Shown here: piece by piece, positions 9,785 to 17,532 of the stretch
Numbering within the stretch: position 1 is the stretch's first letter
Layout of the letters: each line of letters begins with the position of its first letter
Assembly (NCBI RefSeq): GCF_000966265.1
Contig: NZ_LANF01000004.1
Coordinates: 86,648-150,647, forward strand
DNA: 64,000 nucleotides
DNA from: Palaeococcus ferrophilus DSM 13482
GTDB lineage: Archaea > Methanobacteriota_B > Thermococci > Thermococcales > Thermococcaceae
Direction of reading: 5' to 3'
Notes under the pieces: model-generated
What the model saw: the letters and a program-made list of their open reading frames with translations, nothing else
Told to the model about the DNA's origin: nothing
The model's database searches: none
Position numbers and translations under genes: made by a program

Positions 9785-10388
9785 GAGGGTTCTGGGGGCC
9801 TTTGGCGAGCACCTCGTTTTGACATACGCCTCGCTTTTTCTCAGCATAGCGGTGGGAATACCTCTAGCTATACTCTCACTCAGGAGCAAAAGGCTGGCAT
9901 CGTTTATAACCGGCTTCGCCAACCTCGTGCAGGCCATACCTAGCTTCGCGGTTGTTGCCATAGTGGTTCCCCTCCTCGGGATCGGCTTCACTCCCGCCGT
10001 CTTTGCTATATTCCTCAGGGCGCTTCTCCCAATAGTCAAGAACACCTACGTTGGCCTGAGCGATGTGGATGAGGCGATGGTTGAGGCTGCCCGGGGAATC
10101 GGTCTTACCGAGTGGCAGATAGTAAGGCACGTCCGGTTCCCCCACGCCTATCCGGCAATGTTCGCGGGAATAAAGTTCGCGGCGGTTCTGGCCAACTCGA
10201 TAGCGATATTGACAGCTATAATCGGCTCCGGGGGACTGGGGAGTCTGGTCTTTGAAGGCCTGGCGAGTTTCAACACGGATAAAATCCTCGCCGGCTCAAT
10301 CCCGGCCATATTGATGGCGGTGTTCATTGACCTGAGCTTCTCCTATCTGGAGAGGCGCTTCACTCCGGAAGGCATAGGAGGTGTGTGA
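9771..10388 (+). CDS. Osmoprotectant-type ABC transporter permease (OpuBD-like), second
   Basis: 205 residues and a paralogue of the preceding permease. The coupling loop is E-A-A-R-G-I-G-L-T-E-W-Q-I-V-R-H-V-R-F-P, with matching VQAIPSFAVVA and GLGSLVFEGL segments. The start (ATG 9771) lies inside the previous gene, preceded by GGGTCGTT. The stop TGA ends one base before the GTG start of the second binding protein. Confidence 0.9.
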   Translation: MVGVERVLGAFGEHLVLTYASLFLSIAVGIPLAILSLRSKRLASFITGFANLVQAIPSFAVVAIVVPLLGIGFTPAVFAIFLRALLPIVKNTYVGLSDVDEAMVEAARGIGLTEWQIVRHVRFPHAYPAMFAGIKFAAVLANSIAILTAIIGSGGLGSLVFEGLASFNTDKILAGSIPAILMAVFIDLSFSYLERRFTPEGIGGV

Positions 10389-10389
10389 T

Positions 10390-11181
10390 GTGAAGGTTGT
10401 TGTGGGGGCAAAACCCTTCAACGAGCAGATAATCCTCGCCCACATAATTGGAAAGCTCCTCCGGAGGGCGGGGTTTGAGTACGAAGTCAGGGTGAGCGAA
10501 CCAAAGCTGGAGGCAAACCTCGAGGCCCTTGACAGGGGGGAGATAGACCTCTACGTCGAGTACACCGGAACGGCATACAACGCCCTTCTCAAGCTTCCTC
10601 CCATGGAAGAGTGGAACGCGGAGAGCGTGTTTGAGGCGGTTAAGGAAGGGTTCAGGGAGAAGGACATAGAAATAATCTCGAGGCTCGGCTTCAGGAACGA
10701 CTTCGCACTCGCGGTAAAGAAAGAGCTGGCGGAGAGGGAAGGGCTCAGAAGCATAAGCGATCTCACGAGAATCTCGAAAAACCTTGTCTTCGCATGCCCC
10801 GGCCCTTACGTCGAGAGGCCCGACGGCCTGCCAAGGCTCAGGGCGGTCTATGGCCTGGAGTTCAAGGAAGTCAGACCGATGATGCCCGATGAAATGTACA
10901 CCGCTCTCGTGGAGGGCAGGACTGATGTGATAACGGCCTTTACCACCGACCCCAGAGTGGATCACTATCCCGTTTACCTCCTTGAGGACGATAAAAAGGC
11001 CCTGCCGCCCTACGAGGCAATAATTGTTGCAAAGAACCTCCCAAAAGAGGCCAAAATCGTCCTCAGGGGGTTAGAAGGGAAAATAACAACGGAGAGAATT
11101 AGGCGGGCCAACCATCTGGTCGAGTTCGAAGGGAAAAATGGGGAAGATGCAGCCAGGGAGTTCCTAAAGGTGCCTTTGTGA
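10390..11181 (+). CDS. Second OpuBC/ProX-like substrate-binding protein, no export signal
   Basis: 263 residues from GTG 10390, which has GGAGGTG six bases upstream. The protein begins directly with the mature-fold motif VVVGAKPFNEQIILAHIIG, matching the lipoprotein of the same operon ([17 protein letters not shown]). It also shares [30 protein letters not shown] and RPDGLPRLRAVYG. No signal peptide, lipobox or membrane helix precedes the fold, and no upstream in-frame start could add one because the permease stop lies there. It could be a cytoplasmic ligand sensor, be exported unconventionally, or have lost its leader. Confidence 0.85.
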   Translation: MKVVVGAKPFNEQIILAHIIGKLLRRAGFEYEVRVSEPKLEANLEALDRGEIDLYVEYTGTAYNALLKLPPMEEWNAESVFEAVKEGFREKDIEIISRLGFRNDFALAVKKELAEREGLRSISDLTRISKNLVFACPGPYVERPDGLPRLRAVYGLEFKEVRPMMPDEMYTALVEGRTDVITAFTTDPRVDHYPVYLLEDDKKALPPYEAIIVAKNLPKEAKIVLRGLEGKITTERIRRANHLVEFEGKNGEDAAREFLKVPL

Positions 11182-11224
11182 GTGTTACTTTTTCTCTCTG
11201 AAAGCTCTCTTCAGGGGGAGGGAG

Positions 11225-11668
11225 TTACTCCTTGTACTTCGCGATGAGCTCCGCCAGGAGCCTGTGGTGCTCCTGCTCGTTCTTCACGAGCGCCTCAGCG
11301 AGCCCCTTGAAGAGCGGGTGGGTCATATTCTCGGCCATCTTCTGGTAAGTTTCTATCATGTCCTTCTCAATGTCTAAGTGCATCTCCGCGAAGCGCTTGA
11401 CGAGCAGTTTCTGCTCCGTGGAGAGCTCTATCTCCTTGACCTCCTCAACAGGACCCTCACCACCAAGTTTTTCTATTTCCTTCTGGGCATCTAGGATGGC
11501 CTTCATTAAGTGTTTGTGTATTATAGTGTCAACGGCTATCCTGGCCACGACCTTCTCAACGCCGGTATACCTGAGCCCCTGCCCGCGGAGCCTTCCGAGG
11601 CCATCGGTGTAACTGGAGGCGGCCTCCTTCTCGGTTTCATAGGCCTTTTTAACAAGAGGTTCACTCAT
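11225..11668 (-). CDS. Ferritin-like protein 3
   Basis: 147 residues from MSEPLVKKAYETEKEA. The start is set by GGTGAT four bases upstream. Potential ligands appear in the helix order E-T-E-K-E-A, D-T-I-I-H-K-H, A-E-M-H-L-D-I-E-K-D-M-I-E and N-E-Q-E-H-H. This is a four-helix diiron pattern, but of a different subfamily from proteins 1, 2, 4 and 5. The promoter has TTATATATTTCGAAC (reverse strand, about 11694-11707), very like the promoter of the peroxiredoxin at 29861. It is transcribed toward the transporter operon, with convergent ends 43 bases apart. Confidence 0.8.
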   Translation of the reverse strand: MSEPLVKKAYETEKEAASSYTDGLGRLRGQGLRYTGVEKVVARIAVDTIIHKHLMKAILDAQKEIEKLGGEGPVEEVKEIELSTEQKLLVKRFAEMHLDIEKDMIETYQKMAENMTHPLFKGLAEALVKNEQEHHRLLAELIAKYKE

Positions 11669-11806
11669 GGACATCACCGGTTATACGTTTGGTGTTCGAA
11701 ATATATAACCCTTTTTGCATAAATCACCGGTGTGCCACCAGAACACGGGGGATATGAAAAACAGAGTAACAAAAACAGAAAACGCAGGGGAGGGGTGAAT
11801 AAAAGG

Positions 11807-12844
11807 TCACCCAAGGACAACGACGGCACTCGGATCTTTGACCCTTAGGGCAAGGGCCTCACTTGCCAAGAAGGCGACCTCCTCTCCCTCCGGCCCAAGC
11901 TCCTTAAGGTCCACCCCCTGTCCAATGACGATATCAAGGACCGCCGGAGTGTTTGCGAAAACTATTACCTTGTTCTCGTCCACGTTGGGCGTTACAAAGA
12001 TCCCTCCACGGAACACCTTGTTTAGGACTTCAATCAGCATTTTCCCTCCCTGCTCATGGACTCTGAGCAGCTTTGCATACCGTTTGGGGTTGATCACAAG
12101 GGCGAAAGGCCCGGAAGAAGATTCTCCGGCAGTTTGGAGTGCCCCCATCAGGTTGTCCAGTGCCTCCTCAGTTGTCACCCAATCTGTGAGCGGAACCTTC
12201 TTGGCCCCTGCCGAGAGAAGTTCATTCACTATCAGTGCTTCCTCATCCTTAACGAGGAGCTCCCCCGCCTTGACGGCAACTGCAGGGTCGAATGAGCCGT
12301 CACTGAGCTCCCTGAGACCAACGTAGAACTTCTTCGTGAGGAGTGGTATCGGCCTGTACTCCTGTTTTACTACCCTGACGCCGTCCTTCTGCTCTATCAC
12401 ATCAACCCTATAGGACTGCAGGCCAAGCATCTTCGTTCTGGGTAGTGCGTTGTAAAGAACCCTTCCCCTTTCAACGGCCCCCATGAGGGCCTCCTTGAGA
12501 ACCTTCATGTAGTCTGAGGCCTGTGCCTCGGGGTCTCCAGGGGAGAGTTCAGTCTTGATCCCGGTCATCTCCTCTACCTCTTCAAAACCGTCCTTAAGCT
12601 CCCCCACCTGCTCTGAGTCGAGGTGAAGGAGCAGTGCCATGAACTCGCCCACATGGGCTTTTTCCTCCCTGGCAACATCCAAGAAAACTGTCTTAAGCTT
12701 CTCGTCCTCTATAAACTGCGCAAACTGCTCGTAGAAATTTATGGCGTCAAGTTCTGCCTCAATGGCCCAGCGGAGAGCCTGTGCTATCTCTTCCTTGGAG
12801 AGGGGTTTTTCTCTAGATATCGAAACAGGGTTTAACCCCAGCAT
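11807..12844 (-). CDS. Encapsulin nanocompartment shell protein with fused N-terminal ferritin-like domain
   Basis: 345 residues from MLGLNPVSISREKP, the same length as the Pyrococcus furiosus virus-like-particle protein it closely resembles. Residues 1-100 are a ferritin-like helix pair with Glu31 and the ExxH pair Glu61/His64. A loop to about 110 leads to the HK97-fold shell domain (YRPIPLLTKKFYVGLREL, GPFALVINPKRYAKLL, ending ALRVKDPSAVVVLG). Family knowledge: 180 subunits can form an approximately 30 nm capsid that oxidises and stores iron inside. The start at 12844, preceded by GGTGGTGG, is preferred over an upstream ATG that adds 17 unrelated residues. A possible own promoter (CGTTATTTAGG, about 12876-12886) lies in the 66-base gap after the DPS-like gene. 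Confidence 0.93.
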   Translation of the reverse strand: MLGLNPVSISREKPLSKEEIAQALRWAIEAELDAINFYEQFAQFIEDEKLKTVFLDVAREEKAHVGEFMALLLHLDSEQVGELKDGFEEVEEMTGIKTELSPGDPEAQASDYMKVLKEALMGAVERGRVLYNALPRTKMLGLQSYRVDVIEQKDGVRVVKQEYRPIPLLTKKFYVGLRELSDGSFDPAVAVKAGELLVKDEEALIVNELLSAGAKKVPLTDWVTTEEALDNLMGALQTAGESSSGPFALVINPKRYAKLLRVHEQGGKMLIEVLNKVFRGGIFVTPNVDENKVIVFANTPAVLDIVIGQGVDLKELGPEGEEVAFLASEALALRVKDPSAVVVLG

Positions 12845-12910
12845 GGAACCACCACCATAAGGTCTCATTCTTCCTAAATAACGTTTTTTCATCAAAAATG
12901 TAGAGGGGTA

Positions 12911-13462
12911 TCACCTCAGGAACTTTGAGACATATGGGCTTTCCCCGGGTTTGCTTCTCCTGAAGTGGCCGCTCGGCTTCCCGGTCAGGAGCTCCTCGAA
13001 CCAGGCCTCGTGCTCTATCTCCTCGTGGAGGATGGCCAGGGCGAGGTCGTACGTCCTTGGGTCCTTGCCGAGGGTGTAGTTGCATATCTCCGTGTAGACT
13101 CCCACGGCACAGCGCTCCGCCTCAAGGAGAACCTTAAGGATGCTCTCAACGGTCGGCTCCTCAGGAAGGTAGGCATCGTGGCACCAGGCCATCTTCGAGA
13201 AGTCCACGATGTCCCTTGGGAGTTCCCCGCCGAGTTCGTATATCCTCGGAACGAGGGCCTCGAAGTGGTTCCTGTCTTCAAGACGAGCGTCCTCAACTAT
13301 CTCCTTTATCGTCTCGCCTTCTAGACCGGCCGCGTGGTTTCTCAGAACGGTGTAGTAATAATAGGTCGTAAACTCCGCTGCCGCCGCCCTCAACAGCATC
13401 TCCAGAAGCTTCTCCACATCTATGCCCGCCCTCTCGACGAGCCTCCTGTTGTGTTCCGACAT
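12911..13462 (-). CDS. DPS-like thioferritin (DPSL)
   Basis: 183 residues, very close to the P. furiosus DPS-like protein as recalled. Ferritin-like ligands are seen in [12 protein letters not shown] (Glu30), [10 protein letters not shown] (Glu62, His66) and [10 protein letters not shown]. The diagnostic cysteine pair is Cys118 and Cys127 in [15 protein letters not shown], the thioferritin signature near the metal site. Family knowledge: dodecameric cages use hydrogen peroxide to oxidise and store iron, protecting DNA. It lies directly upstream of the encapsulin on the same strand and diverges from a Fur-family gene across tandem palindromes. GGTGA five bases before ATG 13462 sets the start. 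Confidence 0.93.
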   Translation of the reverse strand: MSEHNRRLVERAGIDVEKLLEMLLRAAAAEFTTYYYYTVLRNHAAGLEGETIKEIVEDARLEDRNHFEALVPRIYELGGELPRDIVDFSKMAWCHDAYLPEEPTVESILKVLLEAERCAVGVYTEICNYTLGKDPRTYDLALAILHEEIEHEAWFEELLTGKPSGHFRRSKPGESPYVSKFLR

Positions 13463-13489
13463 AGGATTCACCAGATTTTAGTTGTGGCT

Positions 13490-13503
13490 TCTATTTAATA
13501 AAC
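13490..13503 (-). promoter_or_regulatory. Probable core promoter of the DPS-like gene
   Basis: On the reverse strand TTTATTAAATA forms a TATA-like box about 25-30 bases before a start site that would fall just ahead of the GGTGA ribosome site (near 13472). The two palindromes begin immediately upstream of it, so a bound repressor would block the upstream transcription factor site. Confidence 0.5.
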
Positions 13504-13504
13504 T

Positions 13505-13535
13505 TTTCTATTTAGAAATTATTTCTAATTAGAAA
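13505..13535. promoter_or_regulatory. Tandem palindromic operators between DPS-like and Fur-family genes
   Basis: Two 14-base elements with centres 17 bases apart. 13522-13535 is TTTCTAATTAGAAA, a perfect palindrome. 13505-13518 is TTTCTATTTAGAAA, the same element with one mismatched pair. They fill the space between the two diverging TATA regions. A Fur/PerR-type regulator is the obvious candidate because its gene starts 33 bases away. The element was not seen before the other ferritin-like genes of the window. Confidence 0.7.
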
Positions 13536-13567
13536 GGCTTATAAATGAAAGAGCCCCACATCCAAAC

Positions 13568-13945
13568 ATGTGGAAAGAAAAAGCCATTGAACTGCTCAAG
13601 AAAAGGGGATACAAACTGACCCCCCAACGGTTGAAACTGATAGAGGTCCTTGGCTGGATTGGGGAGGAGCACCCCTCCATGAGCCACCTCCTTGAGAGGA
13701 TAAGGGAGGAGTTCCCCACCGTGAGTTTCTCGACGCTTTACTCCAACCTTATGACGCTGAAAGAGCTCGGTCTCGTTGAACTTTTCTCCGTTGAGGGTGA
13801 GACGAGGGTCGAAATCAACACGAAGCCCCACATAAACCTTATCACAAAGGACAGAGTTGTTGACATCGAAGACCCAGAGATCATTGAGACACTGAAGAAG
13901 AAGCTGGGGAGAGAGGTGAAGTTGGTTAACGTGCTCATTGAATGA
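13568..13945 (+). CDS. Fur/PerR-family transcriptional regulator
   Basis: 125 residues. The N-terminal winged helix carries the Fur-family signature Y-K-L-T-P-Q-R-L-K-L-I-E-V-L and F-S-T-L-Y-S-N-L-M-T-L-K-E-L-G-L. The C-terminal dimerisation part is short and the protein has no cysteine at all, so the usual structural zinc CxxC pairs are absent. The histidines that remain (35, 40, 88) might hold a sensor metal. A TATA box (CTTATAAAT, 13538-13546) lies about 25 bases before the ATG and no ribosome site is visible, so the mRNA is probably leaderless. It likely controls itself and the DPS-like/encapsulin genes in response to iron or peroxide. Confidence 0.82.
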   Translation: MWKEKAIELLKKRGYKLTPQRLKLIEVLGWIGEEHPSMSHLLERIREEFPTVSFSTLYSNLMTLKELGLVELFSVEGETRVEINTKPHINLITKDRVVDIEDPEIIETLKKKLGREVKLVNVLIE

Positions 13946-13957
13946 AAAGAAAAGGCA

Positions 13958-14434
13958 TTACTCCACCTCAAGGCTGAAGTCCTGGTAGTCCATCCATATG
14001 CCCGTCTTCATGATGGAGTCGTACTGGGCCTTCAGGAGCTCGTAATGGGCCTTTTCTACCTTGGCCAGCTCCTCGAAGGTTCTCCTAATACTTTCGTGCT
14101 CCGCTTCCTTTGCCGCCTTCTCATAGAACTCCCACGTGCGCTTCTCCTGCTCCATGCCTATCTTCACGGCATCAACTTCGCTCAGCTCTCCGCTGTACTT
14201 GGGGGACAGCTCCTCCAGCATCTCCGTGTTCACCGCGGGGAGCTCGCACTTATCCACGAGCTTCTCGGCGAATTTTTCCTCAAAGATGTCCCAGTGCTCG
14301 GCCTCCTCCCCAGCAAGGAAGAGAAACATCCTCTTTGCCCGCTCGTCCTTGGTCTTCTTTGCGAGCTCTATATAAAACCTCAGCTCGGCCTTCTCAACCT
14401 CCAGGGCCAGGGCCAAAGCCTCAAGTTCGTTCAT
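13958..14434 (-). CDS. Ferritin-like (rubrerythrin-domain) protein 4
   Basis: 158 residues with two helical repeats. Ligand candidates are E-V-E-K-A-E-L-R-F-Y and E-E-A-E-H-W (ExxH) in the first, M-E-Q-E-K-R-T-W-E-F-Y and V-E-K-A-H-Y (ExxH) in the second. The tail A-Q-Y-D-S-I-M-K-T-G-I-W-M-D-Y resembles proteins 2 and 5. GGTGATACC before the ATG supports the start. It is convergent with the Fur-family gene, with 12 bases between stops. Confidence 0.83.
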   Translation of the reverse strand: MNELEALALALEVEKAELRFYIELAKKTKDERAKRMFLFLAGEEAEHWDIFEEKFAEKLVDKCELPAVNTEMLEELSPKYSGELSEVDAVKIGMEQEKRTWEFYEKAAKEAEHESIRRTFEELAKVEKAHYELLKAQYDSIMKTGIWMDYQDFSLEVE

Positions 14435-14490
14435 GGTATCACCAATAGGATTTTAGGGCCTCAAACCTAATAACCTTATGGTGGACAGGA

Positions 14491-15027
14491 ATGAGGATTG
14501 AAAGGGTGGAGAGGCCTCTCGCTCTAAAGGATGAGCTCGTAAAGTTCGTCTTCCGTGTTTACCAGGGCACCGACGGGGCGTATCCCGCGCTCGAATGGGT
14601 GAAGGAGAAGCCCTCAACCGATGACTTCGATGGCTTCAGGAAAGTGTACGAACCCTTCCTCCAGTTCCGTCTTGGGGAGGAATTCGACGAGCTCTACGTT
14701 CTGAGGGACGAAGGTGGGAAAATTCTGGGCGTTATAGCTCTCGTCTACAATCTTGAGGGCAAGGACGTATGGTGGGTGCCGGAGGAGATAAAGGGTGAAA
14801 AAACGGGCCTCATAGAGTTCTTCATGGTGGAGCCGGCCCACAAGGGGAAGGGCTACGGGTCGAAGCTTTTGAACTTCGCCATCGAGAGGCTGAAGGGGCT
14901 CGGAAAGGAAGCGTACATAGTGACCTTCCCGAACCTTGAGGCTTATTCATATTATCTAAAGAAGGGCTTTGCAAAGGTCATGGACTACCGGGAGTTCGTG
15001 GTGTTGAGGTTCGGGGAGGGACAATAG
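14491..15027 (+). CDS. GNAT-family N-acetyltransferase
   Basis: 178 residues. The acetyl-CoA site is seen as V-E-P-A-H-K-G-K-G-Y-G-S-K-L-L, the R/Q-x-x-G-x-G/A pattern in a K-G-K-G-Y-G form, after a strand ending LIEFFMVEP. The C-terminal NLEAYSYYLKKGFAKV matches the second conserved GNAT region. The acceptor substrate is unknown. It is encoded head to head with ferritin-like protein 4. Confidence 0.85.
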   Translation: MRIERVERPLALKDELVKFVFRVYQGTDGAYPALEWVKEKPSTDDFDGFRKVYEPFLQFRLGEEFDELYVLRDEGGKILGVIALVYNLEGKDVWWVPEEIKGEKTGLIEFFMVEPAHKGKGYGSKLLNFAIERLKGLGKEAYIVTFPNLEAYSYYLKKGFAKVMDYREFVVLRFGEGQ

Positions 15028-15302
15028 GGAAAAATCGAAAAGAACGTGCTACACCCTAGTTTTACCTTCCACCCCCACAGCCTCTTCCTCTGAACCTGCA
15101 TATGGCCTTGTCAGCTGCCTGCCCGGAAGTTTTCCACTTTTTATAGACCCCCTGCTGAATCCTTTCTTTTGTTAAACTGTTTAGCTCACGTTTTGTCCAA
15201 ATGTTAAATAAAAACTGTTTTATACCTGGGGCACATAATTCCCTATATAATCCACGGTTTTTTGACGAGTTTCGTCGCCATGCGAAAAAGGTGGTGTATG
15301 AG
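15028..15302. other. Intergenic region with promoter for the downstream lipoprotein
   Basis: Forward strand: CCCTATATAATCC near 15240-15250 is a good TATA box for the gene at 15303, and AGGTGGTG precedes that start. Reverse strand: CTATAAAAAGTGG (about 15138-15150) looks like another TATA box reading back toward the acetyltransferase. It is followed by GC-rich DNA with no convincing gene, so a short RNA there is possible but unproven. Confidence 0.4.
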
Positions 15303-17519
15303 ATGAGAAGTAGGTTTGTAGGTTTTGCTCTGCTTCTGGTCGTAGTACTTCTCAGTGCGTTCATCTCCGCGTGCATAAACCAAGGTGTTAATACAGAAAC
15401 GGCCAGCAGGCCAACAGAAACAGTAACGAAAACGGAAACCGAGACAGAAACCAAAACAGAGACCATCACCGACACATATCCATCAACGGAAACTCAAACG
15501 GAAACAACATCACCTACTACCACAACTCCAAAGCAAGATGCTCAGATTGATGTAAAGCTAAAGGAGCTTGAGGAGGCAGTGGGGCTAATTGACAGTGTTT
15601 TCGGTAGCGGAGAGAAGCAGGCAATGAGGCTCTTTTCAAACGTTACCCTCGTGAGAGCATCACCAAAAGAGGAAGAATTTCACAGGCTTATGAGACTTGC
15701 CGAAAACGAAGATAACAAGACCAAGAAGCTTGAATACCTCTCCGATGCATACATTATTCGCTTTGCCCAGATGGTAACCCTGAGAAACGCCCTTATAACA
15801 GCAGCAATTGAAAGAACCTACTGGAACGGGGTAAAGGGAGGAGAAGCCATTAACGAGTTCTACAACGAGGACGGGATTTTTTTGGTGGATGGAAAGAGGG
15901 TCTCAGCAAGAGAGATGGCCCAGAATACCCTAAAGGCAGTTGAGGGCAAGGAAATTGTCTCCATCGAGATATACCACCCTGCGAGCGGTCTGAGGTTTGC
16001 AGATACCGGAGACCCAAGCCAAGGGTGGAAAATCGCTCCCCAAAACTCCTTCAGAATCGTGGTTCCCCCACTCAAGGTCGTGAAGTTTAAGGCCGGTTCC
16101 GAGCTTGCCAAAGCGGTGAACAGGGCGCTTCCACAGGGCAATATAGTGGTGAAAGAGGTAAGGAGAGGTTCTCTCATCAGCGAAATCCCCTACGGAGAGC
16201 CACAGGGAGTTAAGCTCGGCCCGGGAGTGTACGCGATCGATGGCGTTGGGTGCATTGGAGCCAACCTCCCTCACGACGAGATACTGACCGGAGACAACGT
16301 CATAACGATAACCCCCTACAACCCCTTCATCCCATGCAGCTACCCCGTTAACGGCACGCTGCTGGTGGTAGGAAACTACAGCGAAGCCAGGGAACTCAGC
16401 TCGGAGGAGTTTGTCGAGATACAGCGGGAAATCCCGGGGGCAAAGGGCTATTCGAAGGCCATTGGAATTCCTCCTGGAGAGTACAAGGTAACCACAATGG
16501 GCTTTGGTCTCGCAATGGTGGATGCCGAAACTGGAGAGATAATTGGCGAGGCAGCATTGCAGGGAAGCGATATCCGGAAGGACATCACCGTCAATCCGGT
16601 GTCAAGGGACTTCTTTTTGGCCGTTATGGGTGGAACTCCCGAGGTGGCAAAGGTCGGCTGCTGGCTGGTTGAGACGGACGAAAATGGAGACGTAATCCTC
16701 AACATAAAAGAAAAATGCAGCTCTCCGGTTCTTCTCCGCGTAAGTCCCGAAAGTTCGGTTGATGTTCCAAAAGTGGAGCGCATTCCGCTGGAAGAGGTGG
16801 ACGTTTTCGTGGGAGGAGGCAACATGACTGCCATGAGAATGACCATAAACGAAGAATACAAGGGAAAACCCTACGTGGATAGGGTTAGTGTGGACATCAA
16901 AGGCCTTAATGAGTCCGCGGATACATTCCATGCTTCCGTGAAGATGAGAGACGTCCTTGATCCGGAATCTGCGATAGACATGTTCATAAAAATCGATGGG
17001 ATTGATGGAGAATCAAACAGCACAGCTTGGGGCTTCCCGCTGACGGTAAACGAAACCACAGCGTATCCCGGCCCCTACAGTCCGTTCCTGACGAGAACGC
17101 TGAGTCCCTTCCATATGGAAAATTCCTTCACAGGGGAGCCTATCGAGGGAAACGATATAGCAAAGCTGCCCGTCCCCTCCGCCGTTGGGGAGAGGCTTTC
17201 CCACCCCGACTACGGGACGTCAGATGAAGGCCAGATACCCTTCGTCATAATAACCGGCGGGGGCGGGGTTAAGAACGGAATCCCAGAGTACATCATGGAG
17301 ATACCCTTGAGTTTGGGAGAGCACAGCTTGGACAGGCTTATCATCGAGGTTCTGACCCTCAGAGACCTTGCTACGGGCGAAGAGAGCATGGTGCTCTTCA
17401 TAAAGCTGATTGGAGCTGATGGCAGGTTCAACTTAAGGTCAGAGATATCCAGAGTGGAGAGTATCCTCGTACTGGAAGCACCCTCAATAACCATAAACGA
17501 GGAAGACAAGCACAAGTGA
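15303..17519 (+). CDS. Large exported lipoprotein of unknown function
   Basis: 738 residues. The signal helix ends in a lipobox (AFISACIN), followed by a 60-residue Thr/Glu-rich linker of repeated T-E-T units, typical of archaeal surface proteins. The remainder is a large extracellular domain without a motif I recognise; it contains VNPVSRDFFLAVMGG and Cys residues at CSYPVNG and KVGCWLV. The start at 15303 follows AGGTGGTG; an earlier in-frame reading lacks a signal peptide. It probably faces the cell surface. The function is unknown. Confidence 0.75.
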   Translation: MRSRFVGFALLLVVVLLSAFISACINQGVNTETASRPTETVTKTETETETKTETITDTYPSTETQTETTSPTTTTPKQDAQIDVKLKELEEAVGLIDSVFGSGEKQAMRLFSNVTLVRASPKEEEFHRLMRLAENEDNKTKKLEYLSDAYIIRFAQMVTLRNALITAAIERTYWNGVKGGEAINEFYNEDGIFLVDGKRVSAREMAQNTLKAVEGKEIVSIEIYHPASGLRFADTGDPSQGWKIAPQNSFRIVVPPLKVVKFKAGSELAKAVNRALPQGNIVVKEVRRGSLISEIPYGEPQGVKLGPGVYAIDGVGCIGANLPHDEILTGDNVITITPYNPFIPCSYPVNGTLLVVGNYSEARELSSEEFVEIQREIPGAKGYSKAIGIPPGEYKVTTMGFGLAMVDAETGEIIGEAALQGSDIRKDITVNPVSRDFFLAVMGGTPEVAKVGCWLVETDENGDVILNIKEKCSSPVLLRVSPESSVDVPKVERIPLEEVDVFVGGGNMTAMRMTINEEYKGKPYVDRVSVDIKGLNESADTFHASVKMRDVLDPESAIDMFIKIDGIDGESNSTAWGFPLTVNETTAYPGPYSPFLTRTLSPFHMENSFTGEPIEGNDIAKLPVPSAVGERLSHPDYGTSDEGQIPFVIITGGGGVKNGIPEYIMEIPLSLGEHSLDRLIIEVLTLRDLATGEESMVLFIKLIGADGRFNLRSEISRVESILVLEAPSITINEEDKHK

Positions 17520-17532
17520 AAGATGTAGGAAT

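Noticed and set aside
15062..15475. Reverse-strand frame covering the intergenic region and the start of the lipoprotein
   Set aside because: Its upper part mirrors the Thr-rich linker of the lipoprotein. The lower end looks mildly protein-like but has no start signal.
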